Positions 26,225-35,074 are shown, counted from the first letter of the stretch. The stretch: 64,000 bases of DNA from Lichenicola sp964247735 (GCA_964247735.1 CAXTVS010000016.1:3889-67888); one strand, 5' to 3'. A program made the numbers and translations. Notes: a model not told the origin generated them from the letters alone.

Positions 26225-27088
26225 ATGTTCGCAATCACCGGGATCACGGGACAGGTTGGCGGTGCGGTGGCGCGGCAACTGCTCGACGCCGGGCATCCGG
26301 TCCGGGCGGTGCTGCGCGACCGGGCGAAGAGCGCGATCTGGGCCGCACGGGGCTGCGAGGTGGCGCTGGCGGAGATGACGGAGGCAGGAGCCCTGGCACG
26401 AGCCTTCGCCGGCGCGGAGGCAGCGTTCGTCCTGATCCCGCCGGTGTTCGACCCGGCGCCGGGCTTCCCGGAGGTGCGGCGCGTGATCGCGTCGCTGGTG
26501 GCGGCGCTGGGCCAGGCCAGGCCGGCCCGGGTCGTCTGCCTGTCCACGATCGGGGCGCAGGCGACGCGCCCGAACCTGTTGTCCCAGCTGGGGCTGGTGG
26601 AGGAGGCGCTTGGATCGCTCGGCCTGCCGGTTGCCTTCCTACGTGCCGCCTGGTTCATGGAGAACGGCGCTGCGGACGTCCGCTCCGCCATACGGCAGGG
26701 GGTGATCCGCAGCCACCTGCAGCCGCTCGACAAGCCGGTCCCCATGGTGGCGACCGCCGACATCGGCTCGGTCGCGGCCGGGCTGCTGCGCCAGGGCTGG
26801 GACGGTCGGCGGATCGTCGAGCTCGAGGGCCCGCGGCGGGTGGCGCCGGACGAGATCGCTGCCGCGCTGTCCGGCCTGCTCGGCCGTCCGGTGCGGATCG
26901 AGCCCGTGCCGCGCGGGGAGTGGGAGGCGGAGTTCCGATCCGGTGGGGCGGTGAACCCGACCCCGCGGGCGCAGATGATCGACGGCTTCAACGAGGGCTG
27001 GATCGAGTTCGAGGGCGGCGAGGCGGGCTCCGCCAAGGGATCGACGCCGATCGAGGCGGTGCTGCGCGACCTCGTGGCACACGGTTGA
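26225..27088 (+). CDS. NmrA-family NAD(P)-binding protein
   Basis: A 287-residue atypical SDR. The N-terminus FAITGITGQVGGAVARQLL carries the GxxGxxG dinucleotide loop. There is no YxxxK catalytic pair in the usual place, consistent with NmrA/HSCARG-like redox sensors or NAD(P)H:quinone-reductase-like members. It lies divergent from LysR and 12 bases before the next SDR, so the pair is probably one transcript. Such LysR-NmrA-SDR sets are common in proteobacteria and respond to electrophilic or redox stress; the inducer here is unknown. Confidence 0.87.
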   Translation: MFAITGITGQVGGAVARQLLDAGHPVRAVLRDRAKSAIWAARGCEVALAEMTEAGALARAFAGAEAAFVLIPPVFDPAPGFPEVRRVIASLVAALGQARPARVVCLSTIGAQATRPNLLSQLGLVEEALGSLGLPVAFLRAAWFMENGAADVRSAIRQGVIRSHLQPLDKPVPMVATADIGSVAAGLLRQGWDGRRIVELEGPRRVAPDEIAAALSGLLGRPVRIEPVPRGEWEAEFRSGGAVNPTPRAQMIDGFNEGWIEFEGGEAGSAKGSTPIEAVLRDLVAHG

Positions 27089-27100
27089 GCGGAGCGGGAC

Positions 27101-27874
27101 ATGGCACGCGTCCTCGTCACCGGATCCTCGACCGGGCTCGGCCTCATGGCGGCACGAAGGCTGATCGGACAGGGGCACGCGGTCGTGCTGCACGGACGCG
27201 ACAGGGCCCGCAGCGACGAGGCCCTGGCGGCCGCGCCGGGCGCCGCGGGCAAGGTCGCCGGCGACCTCGCGACGCTCGCCGGCATGCGCTCGGTCGCGGA
27301 GGCGGCGGACCTGACCGGCAGGTTCGAGGCCGTCATCCACAACGCCGGGATCGGCTACCGGGAGCCGCGCCGGATCGAGACCGGTGACGGGCTGCCGCAC
27401 GTGTTCGCCGTGAACGTGCTGGCGCCCTACGTGCTGACGGCGTCGATGGAGAGGCCGGACCGGCTCGTCTTTCTCGGTTCGGGCATGCATCACCGGGCAC
27501 GGCCGGTGCTCGACGACATGCTCTGGACGCGGCGGCGCTGGCGCGGCGACGAGGCCTATGCCGAGAGCAAGCTGTACGACACGGTTCTTGCCTTCGCGGT
27601 GGCGCGACGCTGGCCGGGCGTGCTGTCGAACGCGCTGGAGCCCGGCTGGGTGCCCACCAGGATGGGCGGCCCGGACGCGCCGGACGACATGGACCAGGCC
27701 CATCTGACCCAGGCCTGGCTCGCGACGGACGACGATCCGGCGGCACGGATGAGCGGGGGATATTTCCATCACCTCCAGCGACGCGAGCCGAACCCGGCAG
27801 CGCGGGACGAGCGGGTCCAGGACGCCGTTCTCGAGGCCTGCAGGACGCTGTCCGGGATCGCCCTGCCGGCCTGA
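27101..27874 (+). CDS. Short-chain dehydrogenase/reductase
   Basis: A 257-residue SDR. The cofactor loop is TGSSTGLG at residues 7-14. HNAGIG replaces the usual NNAG, the catalytic serine lies in FLGSGMH, and the catalytic pair is YAESK. It is the second gene of the NmrA-SDR pair; a GGAGCGGGAC stretch precedes the ATG. It ends convergent with the DUF1656 gene. Substrate unknown. Confidence 0.9.
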   Translation: MARVLVTGSSTGLGLMAARRLIGQGHAVVLHGRDRARSDEALAAAPGAAGKVAGDLATLAGMRSVAEAADLTGRFEAVIHNAGIGYREPRRIETGDGLPHVFAVNVLAPYVLTASMERPDRLVFLGSGMHHRARPVLDDMLWTRRRWRGDEAYAESKLYDTVLAFAVARRWPGVLSNALEPGWVPTRMGGPDAPDDMDQAHLTQAWLATDDDPAARMSGGYFHHLQRREPNPAARDERVQDAVLEACRTLSGIALPA

Positions 27875-27963
27875 AGGGGCTGGGGCGGGCAGGCAGTCTC
27901 GGGCGGCGGCGTGAAGCCGGGCGGTTCCGGTCCGGGATCAGGTGCCGCGCGTGTCCCTTCCGG

Positions 27964-28158
27964 TCACACGTACATCACCAGCAGCGACAGCACGCAGACG
28001 TAGAGCGCGAACTCCAGCAGCGGCAGGTGCCAGGTCCAGCGCGCCAGCCCGCTGGCCCAGATCAGCCCGCGCAGCGCCAGCGTGATCGGCACCGCCAGCA
28101 GGGCATAGGCGACGATCGGCGCGAACAGCACCCCGCCCAGGTGCAGCTCCGTCAGCAT
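27964..28158 (-). CDS. DUF1656 small membrane protein of the AaeB-type pump
   Basis: A 64-residue protein with two hydrophobic helices, starting MLTELHLGGVLFAPIV; the E-h-x-h-x-GV-h-h-x-P opening is typical of DUF1656 (AaeX-like). Its ATG overlaps the FUSC stop by 7 bases. In other genomes DUF1656 is followed directly by an AaeA-type HlyD gene; here the strand continues only into 90 bases of intergenic DNA and a convergent gene. Confidence 0.88.
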   Translation of the reverse strand: MLTELHLGGVLFAPIVAYALLAVPITLALRGLIWASGLARWTWHLPLLEFALYVCVLSLLVMYV

Positions 28159-30227
28159 CCCCGCCCCGCCATGGCACCACGCCGGTCGACCAGCGGGCCC
28201 GCCTTGGCGACCAGCACCCCCGCCTCGCCCAGGGTGCCAACCAGCAGGCGGGCCGGATGCGGCGCGTCGGCAGGTGCCGCGTCGGGTGCCGGCAGCAGCG
28301 GTTCCGCCGCACGGGCCGCCGCATCGATCGCCGTCGCCGCCCGCTCCGGCGAGGCACGCAGCCGGCGCAGCGCGCCCAGCGCCCCCAGCGCGGCATCCCG
28401 GCCGGCCGCCCCCAGCGCCGGCTCGCGGCGCAGCGCCTGCAGCGTCAGCACCACCCGTCCCAGCGCCACCGCGGCGAACGCCTGCTGCAGCGGGCCCACC
28501 TGGTCCAGGCCCGGCACCTGCTGCATCCGCTGGATCAGGCGCAGGATCTTCTGCATCTGCACGTTCTGCCAGGTTGCCCAGGCGGGCAGGCCACGGCGCC
28601 CCGGCCGCGCCAGCCGTTCCACCGCCCGGCCCAGCAAGGCCGCCAGGCGGGCCACCTCACGGGCCGGGTTGACCGGCAGCAGCACACGGAACACCACCAC
28701 CAGGCAGACCGTGCCGACCGCGAACGCGGCCCAGGTGTTGAGCAGGGCGATGTCGTCGAAGGTGATCGGGTTGTGGACGTTCACCATGGCGTTGAAGAAC
28801 ACCACGTAGCCGAACGCGCGCAGGCCGTGGCGCGGGCTGAACTGCAGCCAGATCCCCGGCGCCAGGCACAGGCACAGCGAGCCCCACAGCAGCGGGAAGC
28901 CGTCGATCTGCGGCAGCAGGAACACCTGCGCGAACAGGCTGGCCGGGATCGCCAGCAGCGTGCCGATGGCGAAGCTGACGCTGGCCTGCGACGCCGACGG
29001 ATTGGTCGACAGCAGGCAGGCGGCCGGGACCAGGTAGGACAGCAGCGTCGGGCCGGACGGCCACTGCGTCGCGTACCAGAACAGACCGCCCAGCAGCGTG
29101 ACCAGGCCGCCGCGCATCCCGTTGCGCCCAGCGCTCGACCAGTCCAGGTAGGGCAGCAGGCGCAGCCGGGTGCCGCCGGTGCCCTGTCCGCCCAGGTCGC
29201 CCACCGCCTGCGCCAGCTGCTGCAGCAGGTCGTGCTCGTGCAGCACCACGGTCAGCGCTTCCGGATCGGTGGTCCGGGCGGCGATCGCCTGCAGCTCGGT
29301 CCTGGCCGCCTCGATCGGCGGAAGTGCTCCGGCAAGACCGCCCGGCTCCAGCCGGGCCAGCCGTTCCATGGTCCCGTGCGCGATCCGCCGCGCCGCGTCC
29401 ACGGCCGGATCGTCCTGCCGGAGCCGGTCGTGCAGCGGCTCCAGCGCGCTCAGCAGCCCGAGCAGCCCGGCCCCGCCCTGGCGCAGCCGCATCATCCGCG
29501 CCCGCACCGCGGTGCTGTCGGCGCCGGCATACACGATCTGCTCGTCCAGCGCGCTGGCCCGCCGCAGCAGCTCCGCCCGCGGCAGCGTCGCGGTCCAGCC
29601 GGGCTGGTGGCCGCGGTAGGCCAGGAACGCGGCCGCCACGTCGCGCACCAGGACCTCGATGGCGGGCTCGAGCCGCGACGGCCTCGGCAGGGTGGTGAGC
29701 AGGAACACCAGCGCCGTGGTGACCAGCCCGACCGACACCGACGACACCCGCGACAAGGCGCCGATGAAGATGTTCTGCGGGTCGGCGAACGAGCCGGCGG
29801 CGACGATGATGATGGTGTAGCCGGCCAGCACCGCGCCGTAGGCCCGGAAATAGCGCAGCAGCGTCGACACCACGCAGGCCAGCGCGATGCACAGCGACAG
29901 CGCGCCCGTGAACAGGATCGGCGACTGCGCGAACACGGCGAACAGCGCCACCGCGGCCGCGGCACCCAGCACGGTGCCGAACAGCCGCCACAGGCTTTTC
30001 GACACCAGCGCGCCGGTTACCGGGTTGGCCACGATCAGCACGGTGACCACCGAGGACAGCGGCGACAGCAGCTGCAGCGAGAACGCGACGTAGAGCGCCA
30101 GGCCGATCGCCAGCATGGTGCGCAGCGTGTAGGCGAGCGTCGGCAGCAGCGGCCGGACCACCCCGGCCAGCTCGCGACACGGGGCCGAGGCCCGCGCCGA
30201 GGAGACCGCCGCCGCCAGCCCGCTCAT
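28152..30227 (-). CDS. FUSC-family inner-membrane transporter, AaeB type
   Basis: A 691-residue protein with two membrane bundles (about residues 30-195 and 370-530), each followed by a soluble helical region, the plan of AaeB (p-hydroxybenzoic acid efflux) and fusaric-acid resistance proteins. YTLRTMLAIGLALYVAF and the PLSSVVTVLIVANP block match the family. It is translationally coupled to DUF1656. The periplasmic adaptor and outer-membrane channel expected with it are found 5.7 kb downstream (19806-22233). The start codon lies in a 16-base tandem duplication that creates a four-residue upstream frame. Likely exports aromatic acids or similar weak acids. Confidence 0.9.
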   Translation of the reverse strand: MSGLAAAVSSARASAPCRELAGVVRPLLPTLAYTLRTMLAIGLALYVAFSLQLLSPLSSVVTVLIVANPVTGALVSKSLWRLFGTVLGAAAAVALFAVFAQSPILFTGALSLCIALACVVSTLLRYFRAYGAVLAGYTIIIVAAGSFADPQNIFIGALSRVSSVSVGLVTTALVFLLTTLPRPSRLEPAIEVLVRDVAAAFLAYRGHQPGWTATLPRAELLRRASALDEQIVYAGADSTAVRARMMRLRQGGAGLLGLLSALEPLHDRLRQDDPAVDAARRIAHGTMERLARLEPGGLAGALPPIEAARTELQAIAARTTDPEALTVVLHEHDLLQQLAQAVGDLGGQGTGGTRLRLLPYLDWSSAGRNGMRGGLVTLLGGLFWYATQWPSGPTLLSYLVPAACLLSTNPSASQASVSFAIGTLLAIPASLFAQVFLLPQIDGFPLLWGSLCLCLAPGIWLQFSPRHGLRAFGYVVFFNAMVNVHNPITFDDIALLNTWAAFAVGTVCLVVVFRVLLPVNPAREVARLAALLGRAVERLARPGRRGLPAWATWQNVQMQKILRLIQRMQQVPGLDQVGPLQQAFAAVALGRVVLTLQALRREPALGAAGRDAALGALGALRRLRASPERAATAIDAAARAAEPLLPAPDAAPADAPHPARLLVGTLGEAGVLVAKAGPLVDRRGAMAGRGC

Positions 30228-30250
30228 CTCACGGCCCGCTCATCTCACGG
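30219..30250. repeat. 16-base tandem duplication over the FUSC translation start
   Basis: Two identical adjacent 16-base units (30219-30234 and 30235-30250). On the minus strand each contains ATGAGCGGG. The upstream copy opens a frame of four codons (Met-Ser-Gly-Pro-stop) ending 1 base before the real ATG at 30227. The duplication may change initiation efficiency of the pump gene. Confidence 0.85.
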
Positions 30251-30254
30251 GCTC

Positions 30255-30281
30255 AGGGTGGGCACGCCGGGCGCCCACCCT
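30255..30281 (-). terminator. Hairpin terminator after bactofilin
   Basis: A perfect 9-base stem (30255-30263 with 30273-30281, 9-base loop), 15 bases beyond the bactofilin stop, separating it from the FUSC gene. No T-run. Confidence 0.5.
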
Positions 30282-30296
30282 CCCGACGTCGCCGGT

Positions 30297-31130
30297 TCAG
30301 CCGGAAACGGGCACCGGGTCCACCGCCGGCATCGGCACCGGCGCCGGCCTGGCGGACGCGATCGGCTCGCCCACCGGCTGCGCCGACGGGCGGGCGCCCT
30401 CGGTGATCATCTCCAGCCGCCCGGTCACCTGGCCGCCGTCCTCGACCTGGAGCCGGCGGCACTTGGCGGTGCCGATCAGCCGGCCGGTGGCGCGGATGGT
30501 GAGGTTGCCGCGCGCGGTGAGGGTGCCGTCGACGGTGCCGGCCAGCTCCGCGTCCTCGACCTCGACCTCGCCGCGGAACACCCCGCCCGGCGCCACCGAC
30601 AGCTCGGTGGCGTGGATCATGGTCGCCTCCACGGTGCCCTCGACCACCAGGCGCTCGGCATCCTGCACCACGCCCTGCACGCTGATGCCGCGCCCGACCA
30701 CCAGGGTGCGGCGCTCGGCCGTGTCCTTCTTCGGGCTGGCGCCGGCGGCTGCCGCACCCGGGCTGCCCGGCATGGGCGGACGCGCCTGCGGCGCGGCGGC
30801 CTGCGGGTTGCCGAGCGCCGGGCCCGGTGCGGGCGGGGATGGCGGGGCGGGGAATGGCGAACGACCCATGGGGGCCTCCTTGGACGGTGCGGGTTGGGGG
30901 GCGGTCTGGTTGAAGATCTGTCCGGAGCTCTGGATCGGGCCCGGGACCGTCGGCCTGGATGCCGAGGCGCCTGGGGAGGCGGGAGTCGGCGACAAGGGCG
31001 TCGGCGCGGCAGGCGTGGACGGGAAGGAGGGCGTGGACGAGGCGGACGTGGACGAGGCGGATGGGGCCGCCGTGGCCGTCGGCAGCGCGGCCGGGGTGGC
31101 GATCTCGTCCGGCTTGCGTCGCTTGAACAC
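30297..31130 (-). CDS. Bactofilin-family cytoskeletal protein
   Basis: About 277 residues. The N-terminal ~135 are a disordered Pro/Ala/Ser/Thr linker with short repeats (PSPAS, SASST). The core (about 140-245) is the bactofilin beta-helix: RTLVVGRGISVQGVV, RLVVEGTVEA, GVFRGEVEVEDAELAGTVDG, GRLIGTAKCRRL. Bactofilins polymerise without nucleotide and organise cell-wall enzymes, stalks or magnetosomes. I place the start at GTG 31130, because GGAGGG lies 6 bases upstream; a TTG at 31136 abuts the same site. The linker is unusually long for the family. Confidence 0.88.
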   Translation of the reverse strand: MFKRRKPDEIATPAALPTATAAPSASSTSASSTPSFPSTPAAPTPLSPTPASPGASASRPTVPGPIQSSGQIFNQTAPQPAPSKEAPMGRSPFPAPPSPPAPGPALGNPQAAAPQARPPMPGSPGAAAAGASPKKDTAERRTLVVGRGISVQGVVQDAERLVVEGTVEATMIHATELSVAPGGVFRGEVEVEDAELAGTVDGTLTARGNLTIRATGRLIGTAKCRRLQVEDGGQVTGRLEMITEGARPSAQPVGEPIASARPAPVPMPAVDPVPVSG

Positions 31131-31350
31131 GTTCAACCCTCCGCTGCTCTTGTCGATAAACCTCGGCCCTGGGCACCTGCCCTTCCTCGGGCTGCGGAAC
31201 CGGACCTCGGCTTACACGCTGCGCACGGCAGCGGACAAGCGCCAACCGGGCCGAATTGGACGTGTTGCCGCTGTGCCGGCCGGGTGCTAGCGGACGCCGT
31301 GCCGGTCGAACCGGTCCAGTTTCCCGGCCCAGCTCCAAGGATCCGCCCGC

Positions 31351-32373
31351 TTGAGCCTCGCCACCCTGTCCCGCGACGCGCGCCACGACCTGCTGTGCAT
31401 CGGCAACGCCATCGTCGACGTGCTCGCCCCGGTGCCGGCCGGGATGCCGGAGGCCGAAGGGCTGGTCCCGGGCAGCATGACCCTGATCGACGCCGGGCGT
31501 GCCGAGGCGCTGTATCGCGGGCTCGACCGGCGCCAGCAGACCGGCGGCGGCTCGGCCGCCAACACCGCGGTGGTGGCGGCCGGGCTGGGTGCCCGCACCG
31601 CCTATCTGGGCCTGGTGGCGGACGACCCGCTGGGCCTGGCCTTCGCGGCCGACCTGCGCGCGGCCGGCATCCACTTTCCCTCGCGCCCGCTGCACGCCGA
31701 CCGCGCCGACGGGCGCGGCACCGCGCGCTGCCTGATCCTGGTGACGCCGGACGGCCAGCGCACCATGAACACCTATCTCGGCGCCTGCACCGCCTTCGGG
31801 CCGGACGACGTCGACGACGACACGGTGCGGAACAGCCGGATCACCTACCTCGAGGGCTACCTGTTCGACCCGCCGGACGCGCAGGACGCGTTCCGGCACG
31901 CGGCCCGGCTGGCGCAGGAGGCCGGTCGCGCGGTGGCGCTGTCGCTGTCCGACGCCTTCTGCGTCGACCGCCACCGCACCGCGTTCCGGGCGCTGGCGGC
32001 CGGCCACGTCGACATCCTGTTCGCCAACGAGGACGAGATCGTCTCGCTGTACGGTGTCGACGGATTCGAGCAGGCGGCGGAACAGGCCGGGCGCGAGGTC
32101 GCGCTGGCGGTGCTGACGCGCGGGAACAAGGGGAGCGTGGTGTTCCGTCACGGCGCGCGCACCGACATCCCGCCCGAGCCGGCCACCGTGGTCGACAGCA
32201 CCGGCGCCGGCGACGCCTATGCGGCGGGCTTCCTGGCCGGGCTGGCGCAGGAGCTGCCGGTGGCGGAATGCGGCCGCATGGGCAGCATCGCGGCCGCGGA
32301 GGTGATCGGCCATTTCGGCGCCCGTCCGGAGGCCGACCTGCATGCGCTGCTGGCCGGCCCCGCGTCCGCCTGA
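31351..32373 (+). CDS. PfkB-family kinase, adenosine kinase-like
   Basis: A 340-residue ribokinase-fold enzyme. DLLCIGNAIVDVLAPV opens the domain, GGGSAANTAVVAAGLG is the sugar-binding glycine motif, and DSTGAGDAYAAGFLAG is the C-terminal PfkB signature with the catalytic Asp. The order and spacing resemble bacterial adenosine/sugar kinases commonly annotated as adenosine kinase. The start is TTG at 31351 with AAGGA about 10 bases upstream; no ATG is available before the domain. Substrate choice between adenosine and a sugar is not certain. Confidence 0.85.
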   Translation: MSLATLSRDARHDLLCIGNAIVDVLAPVPAGMPEAEGLVPGSMTLIDAGRAEALYRGLDRRQQTGGGSAANTAVVAAGLGARTAYLGLVADDPLGLAFAADLRAAGIHFPSRPLHADRADGRGTARCLILVTPDGQRTMNTYLGACTAFGPDDVDDDTVRNSRITYLEGYLFDPPDAQDAFRHAARLAQEAGRAVALSLSDAFCVDRHRTAFRALAAGHVDILFANEDEIVSLYGVDGFEQAAEQAGREVALAVLTRGNKGSVVFRHGARTDIPPEPATVVDSTGAGDAYAAGFLAGLAQELPVAECGRMGSIAAAEVIGHFGARPEADLHALLAGPASA

Positions 32374-32556
32374 CCGGGTTCGGGCATTTTAGAACGTGCA
32401 AATGCCGCCCTGCCGCATTATCTAGCCGCCACGTACTTCCCCTGATCGGGGCCGAAGCGGGCCCGCCTGTGCCGTTCCCATCCGGTTCGTTCCGGACAGG
32501 GACGGCGTTCGCGCATCATCCCGCCCGCCCGGACCGAACGAGAGCCAGTCGCCCGC

Positions 32557-34380
32557 ATGGACATCCGCAACATCGCCATCATCGCCCACGTCGATCATGG
32601 CAAGACCACCCTGGTCGACCAGCTGCTGCGGCAGTCGGGCTCGTTCCGCGAGAACCAGGTGGTGGCGGAGCGGGCGATGGACCGCAACGACCTGGAGCGC
32701 GAGCGCGGCATCACCATCCTGGCCAAGTGCACCAGCGTGGTATGGAAGAACACCCGCATCAACATCATCGACACCCCGGGCCACGCCGATTTCGGCGGCG
32801 AGGTCGAGCGCATCCTGAACATGGTGGACGGCGCCATCGTGCTGGTGGACGCGGCCGAGGGCGCGCTGCCGCAGACCAAGTTCGTGCTGACCAAGGCGCT
32901 CGCGCGCGGCATCAAGCCGATCGTGGTGGTCAACAAGGTGGACCGGCAGGACGCCCGTCCGGACGAGGTCCACACCGAGATGTTCGACCTGTTCGCGGCG
33001 CTCGGCGCCAACGACGAGCAGCTCGACTTCCCCACCCTGTTCGCCTCGGGCCGGCAGGGCTGGGCCGACACGGAACTGGAAGGCGCCCGCAAGGACCTGT
33101 CGCCGCTCTACGACATGGTGCTCAGCCACGTGCCGTCGCCGTCCTGCGACAAGGACAAGCCGTTCGCCATGGTCGCCTCCATCCTGGAAGCCGACCCGTT
33201 CCTCGGCCGGGTGCTGACCGGCCGGGTCGAGCAGGGCCGGGCGCGCACCAACATGCCGGTGCGGGTGCTTCGCGCCGACGGCTCGGTGGTGGAGACCGGA
33301 CGGCTGACCAAGCTGCTGTCCTTCCGCGGGCTGGAGCGGGTGCCGGCGGACGAGGTCGAGGCGGGCGACATCGTGGCCATCGCGGGTTTGTCGGAGGCGA
33401 CCATCCCGGAGACCATCGCCTCGCCGGAGGTGACCGCGGCGCTGCCGGCGATCCCGGTGGACCCGCCGACGCTGAGCATGACCTTCCGCCTCAACGACGG
33501 CCCGCTCGGCGGCCGCGAGGGCAAGAAGGTCACCTCGCGGCAGATCCGCGACCGGCTGTTCAAGGAGGTGGAGGGCAACGTCGCCATCCGCGTCACCGAC
33601 AGCCCGGAATCGGAAGCGTTCGAGGTGGCCGGCCGCGGCGAGCTGCAGCTCGGCGTGCTGATCGAGCAGATGCGCCGCGAGGGCTTCGAGCTCACCATCG
33701 GCCGGCCGCGCGTGCTGACCCGCGAGAACCCGGAGACGGGGGACCGCGAGGAGCCGTTCGAGGAGGTGCTGGTCGACGTGGACGAGCCGTTCTCGGGAAT
33801 CGTCGTCGAGAAGCTCAGCATCCGCAAGGGCGTGATGCAGGACATGCGGCCGAGCGGCGGCGGCAAGGTCAGACTGACCTTCCTGATCCCGTCGCGCGGC
33901 CTGATCGGCTACCACAACGAGTTCCTGACCGACACCCGCGGCACCGGGATCATGAACCGGCTGTTCGCCGGGTACCAGCCCTGGGCCGGCTCGATCGCCG
34001 GGCGGGTGAAGGGCTCGCTGATCTCCTCGGAGGACGGGGCGGCGGTGCAGTACTCGCTGTTCTCGCTGCAGGAGCGCGGCGCGCTGTTCGTCGATCCGGG
34101 CGAGAAGGTCTATGTCGGCATGATCCTGGGCGAGCACTCGCGCGAGAACGACCTCGAGGTGAACCCGATCAAGGAGAAGAAGCTCACCAACATCCGCGCC
34201 GCCGGCAAGGACGAGGCGCTGCTGCTGACGCCGCCGCGCCGCATGAGCCTGGAACAGGCGATCGCCTACATCGAGGACGACGAGCTGGTGGAGGTGACGC
34301 CGTCGGCGGTGCGGATCCGCAAGCGCTACCTCAACCCGAACGAGCGCAAGAAGATGGAGAAGCGCGGCGACGCCGCCTGA
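32557..34380 (+). CDS. typA: Ribosome-associated GTPase TypA/BipA
   Basis: A 607-residue translational GTPase of typical length. P-loop AHVDHGKTT at 10-18, RERGITI switch I, DTPGH switch II and NKVD specificity motif. EF-G-like domains follow, and the C-terminus has the TypA-specific region with the conserved LIPSRGLIGY block. It binds 70S ribosomes and supports 50S assembly and growth at low temperature or stress in other bacteria. A terminator hairpin follows. Confidence 0.98.
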   Translation: MDIRNIAIIAHVDHGKTTLVDQLLRQSGSFRENQVVAERAMDRNDLERERGITILAKCTSVVWKNTRINIIDTPGHADFGGEVERILNMVDGAIVLVDAAEGALPQTKFVLTKALARGIKPIVVVNKVDRQDARPDEVHTEMFDLFAALGANDEQLDFPTLFASGRQGWADTELEGARKDLSPLYDMVLSHVPSPSCDKDKPFAMVASILEADPFLGRVLTGRVEQGRARTNMPVRVLRADGSVVETGRLTKLLSFRGLERVPADEVEAGDIVAIAGLSEATIPETIASPEVTAALPAIPVDPPTLSMTFRLNDGPLGGREGKKVTSRQIRDRLFKEVEGNVAIRVTDSPESEAFEVAGRGELQLGVLIEQMRREGFELTIGRPRVLTRENPETGDREEPFEEVLVDVDEPFSGIVVEKLSIRKGVMQDMRPSGGGKVRLTFLIPSRGLIGYHNEFLTDTRGTGIMNRLFAGYQPWAGSIAGRVKGSLISSEDGAAVQYSLFSLQERGALFVDPGEKVYVGMILGEHSRENDLEVNPIKEKKLTNIRAAGKDEALLLTPPRRMSLEQAIAYIEDDELVEVTPSAVRIRKRYLNPNERKKMEKRGDAA

Positions 34381-34396
34381 ACCGAGCCGTCCTGCC

Positions 34397-34440
34397 GCCC
34401 TGCGTGGGGCCGTCCGGTCCCGCAGGGCGAAACGTTTCTT
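34397..34440 (+). terminator. Rho-independent terminator of typA
   Basis: A perfect 8-base stem (34397-34404 with 34421-34428) followed by GAAACGTTTCTT, with a T-rich end, starting 16 bases after the typA stop. Confidence 0.65.
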
Positions 34441-34687
34441 GGGCGATTTCAACGCCCTGACCCGCAGCCCGCCCGTCGTCGTCCGGTTTTGCCACGAAAT
34501 CGACATGAATCACTGTCGGGCACGAGCAAGATTGTGTTGTATTTCAGGCACCTGCGTTGGAAACCTGAACGCATTGCCGAACTTTGACCCGCGACGCGGC
34601 CGGGGTCGCATGGTATGGCACCTCGGCGCACCGACCCTTCCCGGGGTTTGGCACCGCAGCCCCAACCGTCCCACCGCGGAGTCCCCC
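34441..34687 (+). promoter_or_regulatory. AT-richer upstream region of the small secreted protein
   Basis: The 307 bases between typA and the next gene hold the typA terminator and then a stretch (about 34485-34600) clearly lower in GC than its surroundings, as expected of a promoter. I cannot assign convincing -35 and -10 hexamers. GGAG lies just before the ATG at 34688. No gene is visible here. Confidence 0.35.
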
Positions 34688-35053
34688 ATGACGTTCAAGA
34701 CCCGGTTCCTCGCCGCCCTGTCGACCGCTGCCCTGCTGGGCGCCGCGGCTCCGGCCGTTGCACAGACCACCACCGCCCCGACCACGACCGCCCCCTCGAC
34801 CACCACGCCGTCGACGATGGCGCCGAACACCATGTCGCCCGCCACCCCGACGCCGAGCACCGCGGCCCCGGCCACCTCGGCTCCCGCCACCTCGGCCCCC
34901 GCCACCTCGGCACCGAGCACGGCCGCGCCGTCCACCGACTCGTCGACGGCTTCCAGCAGCAGCAGCATGGCGCCGAAGAAGACCACCCGGCACCACAAGA
35001 AGACCACCCACCACAAGAAGGCGGCAGCCTCGACCCAGGCGGCGCCGCAGTAG
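34688..35053 (+). CDS. Small secreted Thr/Pro/Ala-rich protein with a His/Lys tail
   Basis: 121 residues. A clear signal peptide (TRFLAALSTAALLGAAAPAVA-Q) of about 24 residues is followed by about 70 residues made almost only of Thr, Ala, Pro and Ser. The tail is basic, with KKTTRHHKKTTHHKKAA. The low-complexity part includes three 15-base DNA repeats. It would be a flexible, basic periplasmic or surface protein; His clusters could bind metal. No family assignment. It is followed by a strong terminator, so it is probably a single-gene unit. Confidence 0.7.
   Translation: MTFKTRFLAALSTAALLGAAAPAVAQTTTAPTTTAPSTTTPSTMAPNTMSPATPTPSTAAPATSAPATSAPATSAPSTAAPSTDSSTASSSSSMAPKKTTRHHKKTTHHKKAAASTQAAPQ
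34871..34915 (+). repeat. Three tandem 15-base repeats coding Ala-Thr-Ser-Ala-Pro
   Basis: Units at 34871, 34886 and 34901 share GCCACCTCGGC and differ only at the last bases. Each encodes ATSAP in the secreted protein. Copy number may vary between strains by slippage. Confidence 0.8.
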
Positions 35054-35074
35054 CCTGCGGGTCCCTCGTCACCC

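Noticed and set aside
22234..27963. Possible mobile element explaining the split efflux operon.
   Set aside because: No transposase, integrase, terminal inverted repeats or target duplication could be seen, so it is reported only as an inferred insertion or rearrangement.
28257..34460. A plus-strand open frame of 2067 codons over FUSC, bactofilin and typA.
   Set aside because: Arg/Pro/Ala/Gly-rich translation without domains. FUSC, bactofilin, the PfkB kinase and TypA in other frames are clearly the coding ones.
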